NCBI RefSeq assembly: GCF_037203705.1
Contig: NZ_JBBCAT010000005.1
Span: forward strand, 226,110 to 290,109
DNA: 64,000 nucleotides
DNA from: Prosthecomicrobium sp. N25
GTDB taxonomy: Bacteria; Pseudomonadota; Alphaproteobacteria; Rhizobiales; Ancalomicrobiaceae
Reading direction: 5' to 3'
Made by a program: the position numbers and the translations under genes. This document shows, one piece after another, positions 54,371 through 62,235 of this stretch. The stretch's first letter is position 1. Each line of letters begins with the position of its first letter. The notes beneath the pieces are model-generated. The model was not told the origin of the DNA. It saw only the letters and a program-made list of their open reading frames with translations, and did not search any database.

Positions 54371-54808
54371 GTGCCGCGCATCCTGTTCGCGCTCGCCCTC
54401 GCCGCGTATGCGGGCGAGGCCGTCGCCAGCGACTCCGCGGCCGGGCTCTGGGCCCAGGTCGACGACGCGTCCGGGCGCATCCGGACAGAGGTGCGCATCG
54501 TCGAGAGGGACGGCGTCTATTCCGGCCGCATCGTCCGGTTCAATCCGGAGCCCGACGAGCCCCCGAATCCGCTCTGCGAGGCCTGCCCGGGCCACCTGCA
54601 CAACCGCCCGATCGTCGGGCTTACCTTCCTGCGCGGATTCCGCCGGGCGGGGCCGGTCTATTCCGGGGGCCTGCTGCTCGATCCGGAATCCGGCAGCACC
54701 TACCAGGGCACCATGACGCTGTCCGACGACGGCCGTTCGCTGGTCCTGCGCGGCTACGTGGTGTCGCCGCTGTTCGGGCGAAGCCAGGTCTGGCGCCGGC
54801 TGGACTGA
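54371..54808 (+). CDS. Secreted DUF2147-family protein
   Basis: 145 residues. GTG 54371 starts a signal peptide (PRILFALALAAYAGEAVAS), with GGGAG about ten bases before it. The mature chain matches DUF2147: GLWAQVDDASGRIRTEVRI, a YSGRIVRFNPEP segment, LCEACPGHLHNRPIVGL with a Cys pair, then GLLLDPESGSTYQGTMTLSD and LRGYVVSPLFGRSQVW. These small beta-barrel-like periplasmic proteins are widespread in alphaproteobacteria, with no settled function. The gene stands alone, divergent from the SixA-like gene over 211 bp and convergent with moxR. Confidence 0.85.
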   Translation: MPRILFALALAAYAGEAVASDSAAGLWAQVDDASGRIRTEVRIVERDGVYSGRIVRFNPEPDEPPNPLCEACPGHLHNRPIVGLTFLRGFRRAGPVYSGGLLLDPESGSTYQGTMTLSDDGRSLVLRGYVVSPLFGRSQVWRRLD

Positions 54809-54943
54809 TCGCGGGCGGGTTCCGCCGTCCGCCGAGTCGACCGGCGACGTCCCCTCCTCGAGGACATCGAGGCGCGGGGCAGCGTCCATGGATGACGGAC
54901 CCCTGTTCGCACCGGCCTGAGGCAAAGCCGGTCCTCGGTCGGA

Positions 54944-55789
54944 TCAACGTCCCTCCCGGCGGGCGATGAAGGCGAGGCGCTCGAAGAGGTGGACGTCCTG
55001 CTCGTTCTTGAGAAGGGCGCCGTGGAGGGGCGGGATCAGCTTCTTGGTGTCCCGCTCCTTCAGCGTCGTCTCGTCGATGTCCTCGTTGAGCAGCAGCTTG
55101 ATCCAGTCGAGAAGCTCCGAGGTCGACGGCTTCTTCTTCAAGCCCGGGACCTCGCGGATCTCGAAGAAGATGCGCAGGGCCTCGTCGAGCAGGCGCTTCT
55201 TGAGGCCGGGGAAATGGACGTCGACGATCGCCTGCATGGTGTCGGCGTCGGGGAAGCGGATGTAGTGGAAGAAGCAGCGGCGCAGGAAGGCGTCGGGCAG
55301 CTCCTTCTCGTTGTTGGAGGTGATGATCACGACGGGCCGGCGGCGCGCGCGCACGGTCTCGCCGGTCTCGTAGACGTAGAACTCCATGCGGTCGAGTTCC
55401 AGGAGAAGATCGTTCGGGAACTCGATGTCGGCCTTGTCGATCTCGTCGATCAGGAGAACCGGCCGGACGTCGGCCTCGAAGGCCTCCCAGAGCTTGCCGC
55501 GCCGGATGTAGTTGCGGATGTCGCGGACGCGCTCGTCGCCGAGCTGGCTGTCGCGCAGGCGGGACACGGCGTCGTATTCGTAGAGTCCCTGCTGGGCCTT
55601 GGTGGTCGACTTCACGTGCCATTCGATGAGCGGCAGGCCGAGGGCGCGTGCCACCTCGCGGGCCAGCACGGTCTTGCCGGTACCGGGCTCGCCCTTGACC
55701 AGGAGCGGTCGCTCCAGCGTGATCGCCGCGTTGACGGCAATCCGCAGGTCCTCGGTCGCCACGTAGTCGGTCGTACCCTCGAAGCGCAT
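54944..55789 (-). CDS. MoxR-family AAA+ ATPase
   Basis: 281 residues. Walker A is GEPGTGKT (33-40) and Walker B VLLIDEIDKA (111-120, D115-E116). A sensor-1 region PVVIITSNNEKELPDAFLRR and the helical C-terminal lid are present. MoxR ATPases with VWA partners act as chaperones that insert metals or activate enzymes such as CO dehydrogenase and methanol dehydrogenase. The orphan CoxL-like subunit in the same window and the CoxE-like VWA gene make a link possible, but this is inference. AAGGAGATCCG before ATG 55789 is a strong ribosome site. A long open frame continues upstream to 59341, antisense to the flagellar genes, and is a shadow. Confidence 0.93.
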   Translation of the reverse strand: MRFEGTTDYVATEDLRIAVNAAITLERPLLVKGEPGTGKTVLAREVARALGLPLIEWHVKSTTKAQQGLYEYDAVSRLRDSQLGDERVRDIRNYIRRGKLWEAFEADVRPVLLIDEIDKADIEFPNDLLLELDRMEFYVYETGETVRARRRPVVIITSNNEKELPDAFLRRCFFHYIRFPDADTMQAIVDVHFPGLKKRLLDEALRIFFEIREVPGLKKKPSTSELLDWIKLLLNEDIDETTLKERDTKKLIPPLHGALLKNEQDVHLFERLAFIARREGR

Positions 55790-55956
55790 CGGATCTCCTT
55801 CGTCTCGTCTCGGGGCGACACTAGGGGCGCGGTCGGGGACAGGCAAGAAAGGCCGACCCGGCAATTCCTGCCCGGCGCGGCGGAAACTGCCCGGTCGGGG
55901 CATGGTAAACCAATGTAAAATCATTGGAATCGCAGGGAAATCGGCCTTTCGGGCGA

Positions 55957-55972
55957 TGGCACGCCGCGTGCT
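55957..55972 (+). promoter_or_regulatory. Sigma-54-like promoter upstream of flgE
   Basis: TGGCACG-CCGC-GTGCT fits the sigma-54 consensus TGGCACG-N4-TTGC(A/T) with the GG and GC dinucleotides at exact -24/-12 spacing and one mismatch. The predicted start would be near 55983, leaving a ~50-nt leader before flgE. Hook and flagellin genes of Caulobacter use sigma-54, so the place is biologically sensible. Confidence 0.5.
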
Positions 55973-56032
55973 CTCCTCTGATCCCGACCGGGCGCCGCCC
56001 GGACGGACGGGACGTATCGGGAGAGTATCGAG

Positions 56033-57388
56033 ATGGGCATTTTCGGCGCCATGACCACCGCGGTGGCCGGCCTGCAGGCTCAGTCCTTTGCGCTGGAGAA
56101 CATCTCCGGCAACATCGCGAATTCGCAGACGACCGGCTTCAAGCGCATGGACACGTCCTTCGCGGACATCGTCAACAGCCTGGGCCAGACCGCCGAACGG
56201 CAGGGATCGGGCTCCGTCATGGCGCTGTCCCGATCGACCAACATGCTGGCCGGTCCGATCTCCGCCTCCTCGATCGACACCCACATGGCGATCAGCGGCG
56301 ACGGCTACTTCCAGGTCCAGAGCAAGGTCGGCGAGACCGACGGCGTCTCGCAGTTCTCCGGCGCCAACGTCTACACGCGGCGCGGCGACTTCGTGATGGA
56401 CCGCGAGGGGTACCTGGTCAACGGCGCCGGCTACTACCTGATGGCGATCCCGGTCGACCCGGGCACGGGCAACCCCCAGGGCGACGTGCCGGAGATCCTG
56501 AAGATCTCGACCGGCTTCCTGGAGGCGCGGCAGAGCACGCGGATCACCTACCAGGCGAGCATCCCGTCGAACCCGCGGGTGCCCATGGTCAACACGGCCG
56601 ACTACGGCGTGGGCGGCAATCCGCTGACGACGGGCGCCGGCGGCGACGGCGTCGTTCTGGCGAACGACTTCGAGGACTTCCGCGGCCAGTCGCTGGAGGG
56701 AGGCTCGACCACCCTCTACGACGCGCTCGGCGCGAAGCTCGACGTGCAGTTCCGGTGGGCGCAGACCGCGACCTCGCCGGAGACCTGGAACCTCTTCTAC
56801 CAGTCCGACCCGTCGGCGACCGGCACCCAGCCCATGTGGACGAATGTCGGGACCGACTTCGTCTTCGACAACACCGGCAAGATGACGTCGCCGACCTCGG
56901 CCTCCATCTCCATCCCGAGCCTGAGCGTGTCCGGCCACAGCCTGGGCAACATCACGCTCGACTACGACACCGACGGCATCCGGCAGAACGCCACCTCGCA
57001 AGGCGACGTGATCGTCAACGTGATCGACCAGGACGGCTACACGGCGGGCTCGCTGGTGTCGGTGGCGGCCGGCGACAACGGCCGGATCACGGCGACCTAC
57101 ACGAACGGCCAGCAGGTCGACATCGCCGAGGTGCCGCTCTTCCAGTTCAACGGCGACAGCTCGCTGAAGCGGCTCGACGGTGGCGCCTTCTCGGTGACGC
57201 GCGAATCCGGGCCCGCGATGAAGATGAACGAGACCTCGATCACCGGCCAGGCGCTCGAGGGCTCGAACACCGACATCGCCGAGGAGTTCTCGCGCATGAT
57301 CATCACCCAGCAGGCCTATTCGGCCAACAGCCGCATCATCTCGACCGCCAACGACATGATGCAGGATGTCCTCAACATCATCCGGTAA
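56033..57388 (+). CDS. flgE: Flagellar hook protein FlgE
   Basis: 451 residues. N-terminal FAMTTAVAGLQAQ-type segment (GAMTTAVAGLQAQSFALENI) and NIANSQTTGFKR are the conserved flagellar rod/hook motifs. The middle D2 region is variable, and the C-terminus ends with EEFSRMIITQQAYSANSRII..MMQDVLNIIR, the typical hook/rod coiled-coil end. It forms the flexible hook joining basal body and filament and is exported by the flagellar type III system, so no signal peptide is expected. CGGGAGAG precedes the ATG. It begins a plus-strand flgE-flgK-flgL set with gaps of 57 and 10 bp, a usual order in Rhizobiales. Confidence 0.95.
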   Translation: MGIFGAMTTAVAGLQAQSFALENISGNIANSQTTGFKRMDTSFADIVNSLGQTAERQGSGSVMALSRSTNMLAGPISASSIDTHMAISGDGYFQVQSKVGETDGVSQFSGANVYTRRGDFVMDREGYLVNGAGYYLMAIPVDPGTGNPQGDVPEILKISTGFLEARQSTRITYQASIPSNPRVPMVNTADYGVGGNPLTTGAGGDGVVLANDFEDFRGQSLEGGSTTLYDALGAKLDVQFRWAQTATSPETWNLFYQSDPSATGTQPMWTNVGTDFVFDNTGKMTSPTSASISIPSLSVSGHSLGNITLDYDTDGIRQNATSQGDVIVNVIDQDGYTAGSLVSVAAGDNGRITATYTNGQQVDIAEVPLFQFNGDSSLKRLDGGAFSVTRESGPAMKMNETSITGQALEGSNTDIAEEFSRMIITQQAYSANSRIISTANDMMQDVLNIIR

Positions 57389-57445
57389 CGCGTCCGCCGG
57401 CCGCCCGCCCGCCGGGCCGGCCGGCCCTTTCCCCAGGGTGCCGTC

Positions 57446-59320
57446 ATGGCCATCAGTACCGCCATCTCCATCGCGGTCGCCGGACTCGGGCTCACGCAGC
57501 GCGAGACGGACGTCGTCGCGCAGAACATCGCGCGCGCCGACCAGCCGGGCTACACCCGCAAGGAACTGACGATCGCCGACTATGTCGGCCAGAGCGGCAC
57601 CATCGGCCTGCGCGGGACCGTGCAGCGCCACATGGACTACGAGCTGCAGCGGCAGGTCATCCAGGCGACGCCGACCACCGCCTTCGCGGAGACCCAGAAC
57701 CGCTACGCGACGCGGCTCGACCAGCTGATGGGCATCCCTGGCACGGCGAACTCGGTGGCCTCGGATTTCAGCCGCTTCGCGGAGGCCCTGCAGGCCCTGG
57801 CGACCACACCCGACAGCGTGCCGACCCGGGCGGGGGCCCTGAACGCGGCGCAGTCGCTGGCGACGCGGCTGAACCAGCTTTCGGCGGACGTGCAGGCGAT
57901 GCGCACGGAAGCCGAGAGCGCCATCGCGGACGCGGTGACGCGGGTCAACGAGCTCACGGAGAACATCGCCAGGCTCAACGAGAAGCTCGTCTCCCAGAAG
58001 GCCGCCGGGCAGGACATCACGACGGTGGCCGACGCGCGCGACCTGTGCGTCAAGGAACTCGCCACCCTCGTCGACGTGCAGACGCTGGAGGCCGGCAACG
58101 GCCAGATGACCGTCTTCACCATGTCGGGCGCGACGCTGGTCGGGGCCGAGGCGACGGAGCTCCGGTTCGACAAGCAGGGCATGCTGACGCCGACCAAGCT
58201 CTGGGACCGCGATCCCGCGGTGCGCGGGGTTGGCACGATCACGCTGGGCAACAACCCGGCCACGGCCGTCGACGTGATCGACTCCAAGCTCTTCCGCTCG
58301 GGCAAGATCGCCGCGCTGGTGGACGCGCGCGACAGCATGCTGGTCAAGGCGCAGAACCAGCTCGACGCCATGGCGGCCGCGCTCGCGGACGCCATGTCGG
58401 GCGATACCGTGCAGGGGACCGCCGTCACGTCGGGCGCGCAGGCGGGCTTCGACATCGACCTGTCGGGCCTCAAGGCCGGCAACGCTGTGACGTTCGAGTA
58501 TCTCGACAACGGGACGGGGAAGACCAAGACGGTCAGCCTGATCCGGGTCGACGACCCGTCCATCCTGCCGCTCGACAATGCGGTGACGGGCAATCCCGAC
58601 GATGTCGTCTACGGGATCGACTTCTCGGGTGGCATGGGATCGGTGGCGACCCAAATCCAGGCGGCGCTCGGGTCCGCCTTCACGGTCAGCAATCCCTCGG
58701 GCTCGACGATCCGGATCCTGGACGACGGGGCGGCCAACACCGTCGATCCGGTGTCGCTTTCGGCCCGCGTGACCATGACGGCGGTGGTGGATGGCAAGGT
58801 CGGCCTGCCGCTGTTCACGGACGGGAAGGGGGCCGCCGCGGTGCCCTACACGGGGGCGCTCGAGGGGGCGACGCAGAAGCGCGGCTTCGCCAGCCGCATC
58901 GGCGTCAACCCGGCGGTGCTGACGGACCCGACCCTGCTGGTGAAATGGCAGACCAGCCCGGCGACCCTGGCGGGCGACCCGTCGCGGCCGAACGAGATGA
59001 TCGCCCGGCTCAACGACACGACCTTCGACTTCGGGCCGGAGACGGGCGTCGCCAGCGGGTCGACGGCGGTCACGTCGACGGTCCGGGGCTTCGCGGACGC
59101 GGTCATCTCCTACTGGGGCATGATCTCGGAGGACACCAAGTCCGCCTTCGACATGCAGACCGTGCTGCAGAACAACGTCGAGGCGCGCGCCAACGAGATC
59201 GGCGCCGTCAACGTCGACCAGGAACTCGCCCGGCTCATCCAGCTTCAGTCGGCCTACGCGGCCAATGCCAGGGTCATGCAGACGGCGCGCGAGATGCTCG
59301 ACACGCTGATGCGGACCTGA
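57446..59320 (+). CDS. flgK: Hook-associated protein 1, FlgK
   Basis: 624 residues. The N-terminus has VAGLGLTQRETDVVAQNIAR and the PGYTRKEL motif of FlgK. The C-terminal ~60 residues (VNVDQELARLIQLQSAYAAN, then RVMQTAREMLDTLMR) form the partner helix. It is the first hook-filament junction protein, exported with the FlgN chaperone. The central region is Thr/Gly/Ala-rich with beta-type sequence. Position between flgE and flgL fits this role. The frame is intact and of the usual length for alphaproteobacteria (about 480-650). A modest CCCCAGGG lies upstream of the ATG. Confidence 0.95.
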   Translation: MAISTAISIAVAGLGLTQRETDVVAQNIARADQPGYTRKELTIADYVGQSGTIGLRGTVQRHMDYELQRQVIQATPTTAFAETQNRYATRLDQLMGIPGTANSVASDFSRFAEALQALATTPDSVPTRAGALNAAQSLATRLNQLSADVQAMRTEAESAIADAVTRVNELTENIARLNEKLVSQKAAGQDITTVADARDLCVKELATLVDVQTLEAGNGQMTVFTMSGATLVGAEATELRFDKQGMLTPTKLWDRDPAVRGVGTITLGNNPATAVDVIDSKLFRSGKIAALVDARDSMLVKAQNQLDAMAAALADAMSGDTVQGTAVTSGAQAGFDIDLSGLKAGNAVTFEYLDNGTGKTKTVSLIRVDDPSILPLDNAVTGNPDDVVYGIDFSGGMGSVATQIQAALGSAFTVSNPSGSTIRILDDGAANTVDPVSLSARVTMTAVVDGKVGLPLFTDGKGAAAVPYTGALEGATQKRGFASRIGVNPAVLTDPTLLVKWQTSPATLAGDPSRPNEMIARLNDTTFDFGPETGVASGSTAVTSTVRGFADAVISYWGMISEDTKSAFDMQTVLQNNVEARANEIGAVNVDQELARLIQLQSAYAANARVMQTAREMLDTLMRT

Positions 59321-59330
59321 GGAGAGACCG

Positions 59331-60827
59331 ATGAACGTCAACAGCCCGCTCGGCTACTCGTCCGCCGTCGTGACCCGCCTCGTCGCCATGCGGCGCGAGA
59401 TGGAGGACCTGGAGCGGCAGTTCGGCTCCGGCATCAAGGCGACGACCTATGGAGGGCTCGGGTCCGAGCGCTCGCTGGCGATCTCGTTCCGCAGCCAGAT
59501 CGAGAGCATCAAGACCTATCAGCAGTCGATCGACCTGCTCGACACGCGGCTCAAGACGGCGACCGGCACCCTGCAACACATGCAGGACATCGTCACCGAG
59601 ACGCGGTCGGCCTTCGACCCCAACAAGTTCGACCTGCTCGCCGACGGCGTCACCGTCCAGCAGAAGACCGCCAAGAGCGCGATGGTCGAGTTCCTCGGCC
59701 TCCTCAACAGCGAGGTGGCCGGACGCTACATGTTCGGCGGGCGGCAGACCGACAAGCCGCCGGTGAAGTCCTTCGACGAGATCATGGACGGCAACGGCGG
59801 GCGGGCCGGCTTCAGGCAGGTGATGGAGGAGCGCCGGCAGGCCGACCTCGGCACGGGCAATGGGCGGCTCGCCAGCTCGATCGCGGGGGCGGACGTCACG
59901 CTCGCCGAGGACGGGGTGCATCCCTTCGGCTTCAAGCTGCAGCCGGCGACCTCGACGCTCTCCAACGCCACGGTGTCGGCGCCGGCGGGCTCCCCGCCGT
60001 CGCTGACGGTGTCGTTCACGGGGCAGCCCAGCCCCGGCGAGGTACTCCGGCTGACCCTGACCCAGCCGGACGGCAGCACGACCCAGGTCGAGCTGAAGGC
60101 GGCCGGGGCCAACGATTTCGACAACGGCCTCTTCGCCATCGGGGCGACGCCCGCCGACACGGCGCAGAACCTCAAGGACGCGCTCGACGACCGCCTTGCC
60201 TACGCGGCCTCGACGGACCTGACGGCGGCCTCGGCGGCGGAGGCCTCGGAGAACTTCTTCGCGGCCTTCGGGGGCGTTGCGCCGAAGCGCGTCGCCGGCC
60301 CGCCCTTCGCGAGCGCGACGGCGCTGGTGGACGGCACGCCGGCCAACACCGTCTCCTGGTACGTCGGCGACGACACGCCGACCACGGGGGCGCGCGCGGA
60401 GGTGCAGTCCAAGGTCGACAGCGCGGTGTCGGTCTCCTACGGCATGCGTGCCAACGAGGAGGCCTTCTCCTGGCACCTGCGGCAGTTCGCGGTAATGACG
60501 GCGGTCGACCTGTCGGGCGGCGGGACGACCGAGAAGGCGCTGCATTCGAGCCTCGCCACCAAGCTCAAGGCGAACCTGGCGAACCCGCCGGGCACCCAGA
60601 CCCTCACCGCGGTCCACATGGAGATCGCGCTCGCCCAGACGGCGGCGAAGTCCGCCGACGAGCGCCATACCCTCAACGAGTCCACGCTGCAGGGCTACCT
60701 GAACGACACCGAGGGCGTCGACAAGAACGAGGTCGCGGTCAAGCTCCTGTCGCTGCAGACGAGCATGCAGTCGAGCTACCAGGCGGCGTCGATGCTCTAC
60801 AAGCTGTCGCTGACGAACTTCCTCTGA
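59331..60827 (+). CDS. flgL: Hook-associated protein 3, FlgL (flagellin-like)
   Basis: 498 residues, longer than E. coli FlgL (317). The N-terminal helix resembles flagellin: LVAMRREMEDLERQFGSG, then IKTYQQSIDLLDTRLKTATGTLQHMQDIV, with AGRYMFGGRQTDKPPVKSFDEI, the hallmark FlgL sequence, near residue 130-150. The C-terminus (EVAVKLLSLQTSMQSSYQAA..LYKLSLTNFL) is the matching coiled-coil. The middle ~200 residues are an enlarged beta domain. It joins FlgK to the flagellin filament. GAGGAGAG precedes the ATG, ten bases after flgK, so it is co-translated with it. Confidence 0.94.
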   Translation: MNVNSPLGYSSAVVTRLVAMRREMEDLERQFGSGIKATTYGGLGSERSLAISFRSQIESIKTYQQSIDLLDTRLKTATGTLQHMQDIVTETRSAFDPNKFDLLADGVTVQQKTAKSAMVEFLGLLNSEVAGRYMFGGRQTDKPPVKSFDEIMDGNGGRAGFRQVMEERRQADLGTGNGRLASSIAGADVTLAEDGVHPFGFKLQPATSTLSNATVSAPAGSPPSLTVSFTGQPSPGEVLRLTLTQPDGSTTQVELKAAGANDFDNGLFAIGATPADTAQNLKDALDDRLAYAASTDLTAASAAEASENFFAAFGGVAPKRVAGPPFASATALVDGTPANTVSWYVGDDTPTTGARAEVQSKVDSAVSVSYGMRANEEAFSWHLRQFAVMTAVDLSGGGTTEKALHSSLATKLKANLANPPGTQTLTAVHMEIALAQTAAKSADERHTLNESTLQGYLNDTEGVDKNEVAVKLLSLQTSMQSSYQAASMLYKLSLTNFL

Positions 60828-61271
60828 CGTTTGGTGCGTCCCGCACCTCGTCGGTAGGTCGGGGCTCCGCAAGCCCGGCGCAGCCTTTCTGTCCAGACGT
60901 CCCCACGGGTGTCATTCCGGCCGTCGAGCCGGAACCCAATGGCCTCGCATCCTGCACGGCGGTTGTGCAACGGCGCGGCCGTGCCGGGCGGGACGGCCAA
61001 TCGGCCCCGGCTCGATGGCCGGGGTGACACGCGTTGGACGGCTCTCGGAGACGGACTCGCTGTGCATTCGGCGCGCGAGGGCCAAGGACGCAACAATGAC
61101 GCCTCCCCGATACAGCTGCCGGCGCTCCTGCCGGGGATGCGAGGGGAGAGGATGGGGGCCCGGACGCGTCAGTGCCCATCGGGGCTTGCGCAAAGAGGAT
61201 GGGCTGTCCAGGCTGCCGGCGCGTCCGTAGGGGGAGGGCGTAGCACCGGGTTGGCGAGAGCGTAGGCGCCG
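60828..61271. other. 444-bp gap between flgL and flaF, with no gene
   Basis: Convergent flgL and flaF flank this gap. It contains the imperfect inverted repeat at 60910-61029 described separately and a small hairpin GCCGGCGCTCCTGCCGG at 61121-61137. The remainder shows no coding character in any frame, no terminator with a T-run, and no RNA gene that I can recognise. Confidence 0.6.
60910..61029. repeat. Imperfect 23-bp inverted repeat (palindromic intergenic element)
   Basis: Left arm 60910-60932 (TGTCATTCCGGCCGTCGAGC and GG) and right arm 61007-61029 are reverse complements at 20 of 23 positions, separated by 74 bp. The TGTCAT-TCCGG ends resemble dispersed palindromic elements (REP/BIME-like) often seen between genes in alphaproteobacteria. 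Folded as RNA it would give a long stem-loop that could act as a bidirectional terminator. Confidence 0.6.
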
Positions 61272-61667
61272 TCAGGCGGTCTGGGCGGCGGGCGCGGCGT
61301 CGCCGGCCTGCATGCGCAGGCCCTCGGCAATGCGGCGGTTGATGTTCACCAGGATCGGCATGGCGCCGGGATCGGGCTCGAACTCGACGGCGCGGGTGTG
61401 GCTCACCTGGAAGATGCCCAGGTTGACGAGGTTCTGCCGGATCTCGATCGGAAGCGGATTGGTCGCGTCGGTGAGGGAGGCGACTAGGATGGTCCAGAGG
61501 CGGCGGTTGTAGCGCAGGGCCTCCATGATCTGGTCGGGATCGGTCGTGGTCCCGTCGATCACCATCTGGATCTTGGCGGCGGCCTTCAGGAGCAGCTGGG
61601 CCTCGAGCTCACGGGGAGCGGCGGTCTTCTGGGCCGTCTTCGTGTAGGCCGTCGTGGCGTTCTGCAT
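61272..61667 (-). CDS. flaF: Flagellar biosynthesis regulator FlaF
   Basis: 131 residues. The sequence from MQNATTAYTKTAQ through RELEAQLLLKAAAKIQ to LRYNRRLWTILVASLTDATN and LPIEIRQNLVNLGIFQVSHT matches FlaF, which promotes flagellin translation or secretion in alphaproteobacteria and works with FlbT. The ATG at 61667 lies inside flbT, overlapping it by 59 bp; a TTG at 61694 would overlap by 86 bp. GAAGG is upstream. The protein ends in an Ala-rich tail. Gene order (flagellins, flbT, flaF) is the alphaproteobacterial pattern. Confidence 0.92.
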   Translation of the reverse strand: MQNATTAYTKTAQKTAAPRELEAQLLLKAAAKIQMVIDGTTTDPDQIMEALRYNRRLWTILVASLTDATNPLPIEIRQNLVNLGIFQVSHTRAVEFEPDPGAMPILVNINRRIAEGLRMQAGDAAPAAQTA

Positions 61668-62043
61668 GTCCGAGGAGACCTTCTTCGTACTCAATAAGCG
61701 ACCGGGCCGCCTTCATAGCCTTATAGAGGTTCCCAGTTAACATCTCCTTCTCTATCTCCTCAACAATGCGAAGAGCAGAGGGAGCGGCGCTCAAGAAGTC
61801 GGTCTTGAGAAGTTGGTATTCGACCCAGAATTTTTCATGACTTTTGGCTAAATACATCATCTGGATGGCGAGATAGATCCGCCGCGCGGCCGTCGTTGCC
61901 GTCTTCGGGCGGAGGATGTCCTTCTCTCGGAGGATCGGCGCGTCACCCTCGATGAAAAGCCGGGTCCGCTGGTTGTCGTTCGTGATGACGCTGTCGCCGA
62001 TGATGATCCGTTCGCCCGGCTTCAGTTCGACCTTCAGAGCCAT
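61609..62043 (-). CDS. flbT: Flagellin mRNA regulator FlbT
   Basis: 144 residues. MALKVELKPGERIIIGDSVI, then RLFIEGDAPILREKDI and AARRIYLAIQMMYL are hallmark FlbT segments. FlbT binds the 5' leader of flagellin mRNA and limits translation until the hook is complete (known in Caulobacter). ATG 62043 is chosen over the frame upstream, which is Arg-rich. The C-terminal ~20 residues (GHAERHDGLHEDGPEDRRSP) are encoded in the overlap with flaF, and are charged and probably variable. A perfect CtrA-type box lies 102 bp upstream. Confidence 0.93.
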   Translation of the reverse strand: MALKVELKPGERIIIGDSVITNDNQRTRLFIEGDAPILREKDILRPKTATTAARRIYLAIQMMYLAKSHEKFWVEYQLLKTDFLSAAPSALRIVEEIEKEMLTGNLYKAMKAARSLIEYEEGLLGHAERHDGLHEDGPEDRRSP

Positions 62044-62144
62044 GTCGGTTCTCCTTCTGGAGGGTAGGGGCGGACGCCCAAGAAAGGGTAAACGGCGGGG
62101 GTCCGGCCGACTGCGGATCCCGGTTCCATGATCGCGGGAGGGCG

Positions 62145-62159
62145 TTAACGGGCGGTTAA
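62145..62159 (-). promoter_or_regulatory. Perfect CtrA box (TTAA-N7-TTAA) upstream of flbT
   Basis: The sequence GTTAACGGGCGGTTAAC contains TTAA-CGGGCGG-TTAA-C on one strand and the same arrangement on the other because the two GTTAAC half-sites are palindromic. It lies 102 bp before the flbT start and after the flagellin terminator, so it belongs to the flbT-flaF promoter. CtrA controls flagellar genes and the cell cycle in alphaproteobacteria. Confidence 0.7.
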
Positions 62160-62181
62160 CCATGACGGGCCGGCGGACATG

Positions 62182-62205
62182 AAAACGGCGGACCGAAGCC
62201 CGCCG
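62182..62205 (-). terminator. Intrinsic terminator behind the first flagellin gene
   Basis: Minus-strand hairpin CGGCGGG-CTTCGG-TCCGCCG (7-bp stem with one G-U) followed by TTTTC, 30 bases past the flagellin stop. It insulates flagellin from flbT. Confidence 0.75.
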
Positions 62206-62235
62206 CTTGATCCCAGGACCGGGGCCGCCGGAGGC

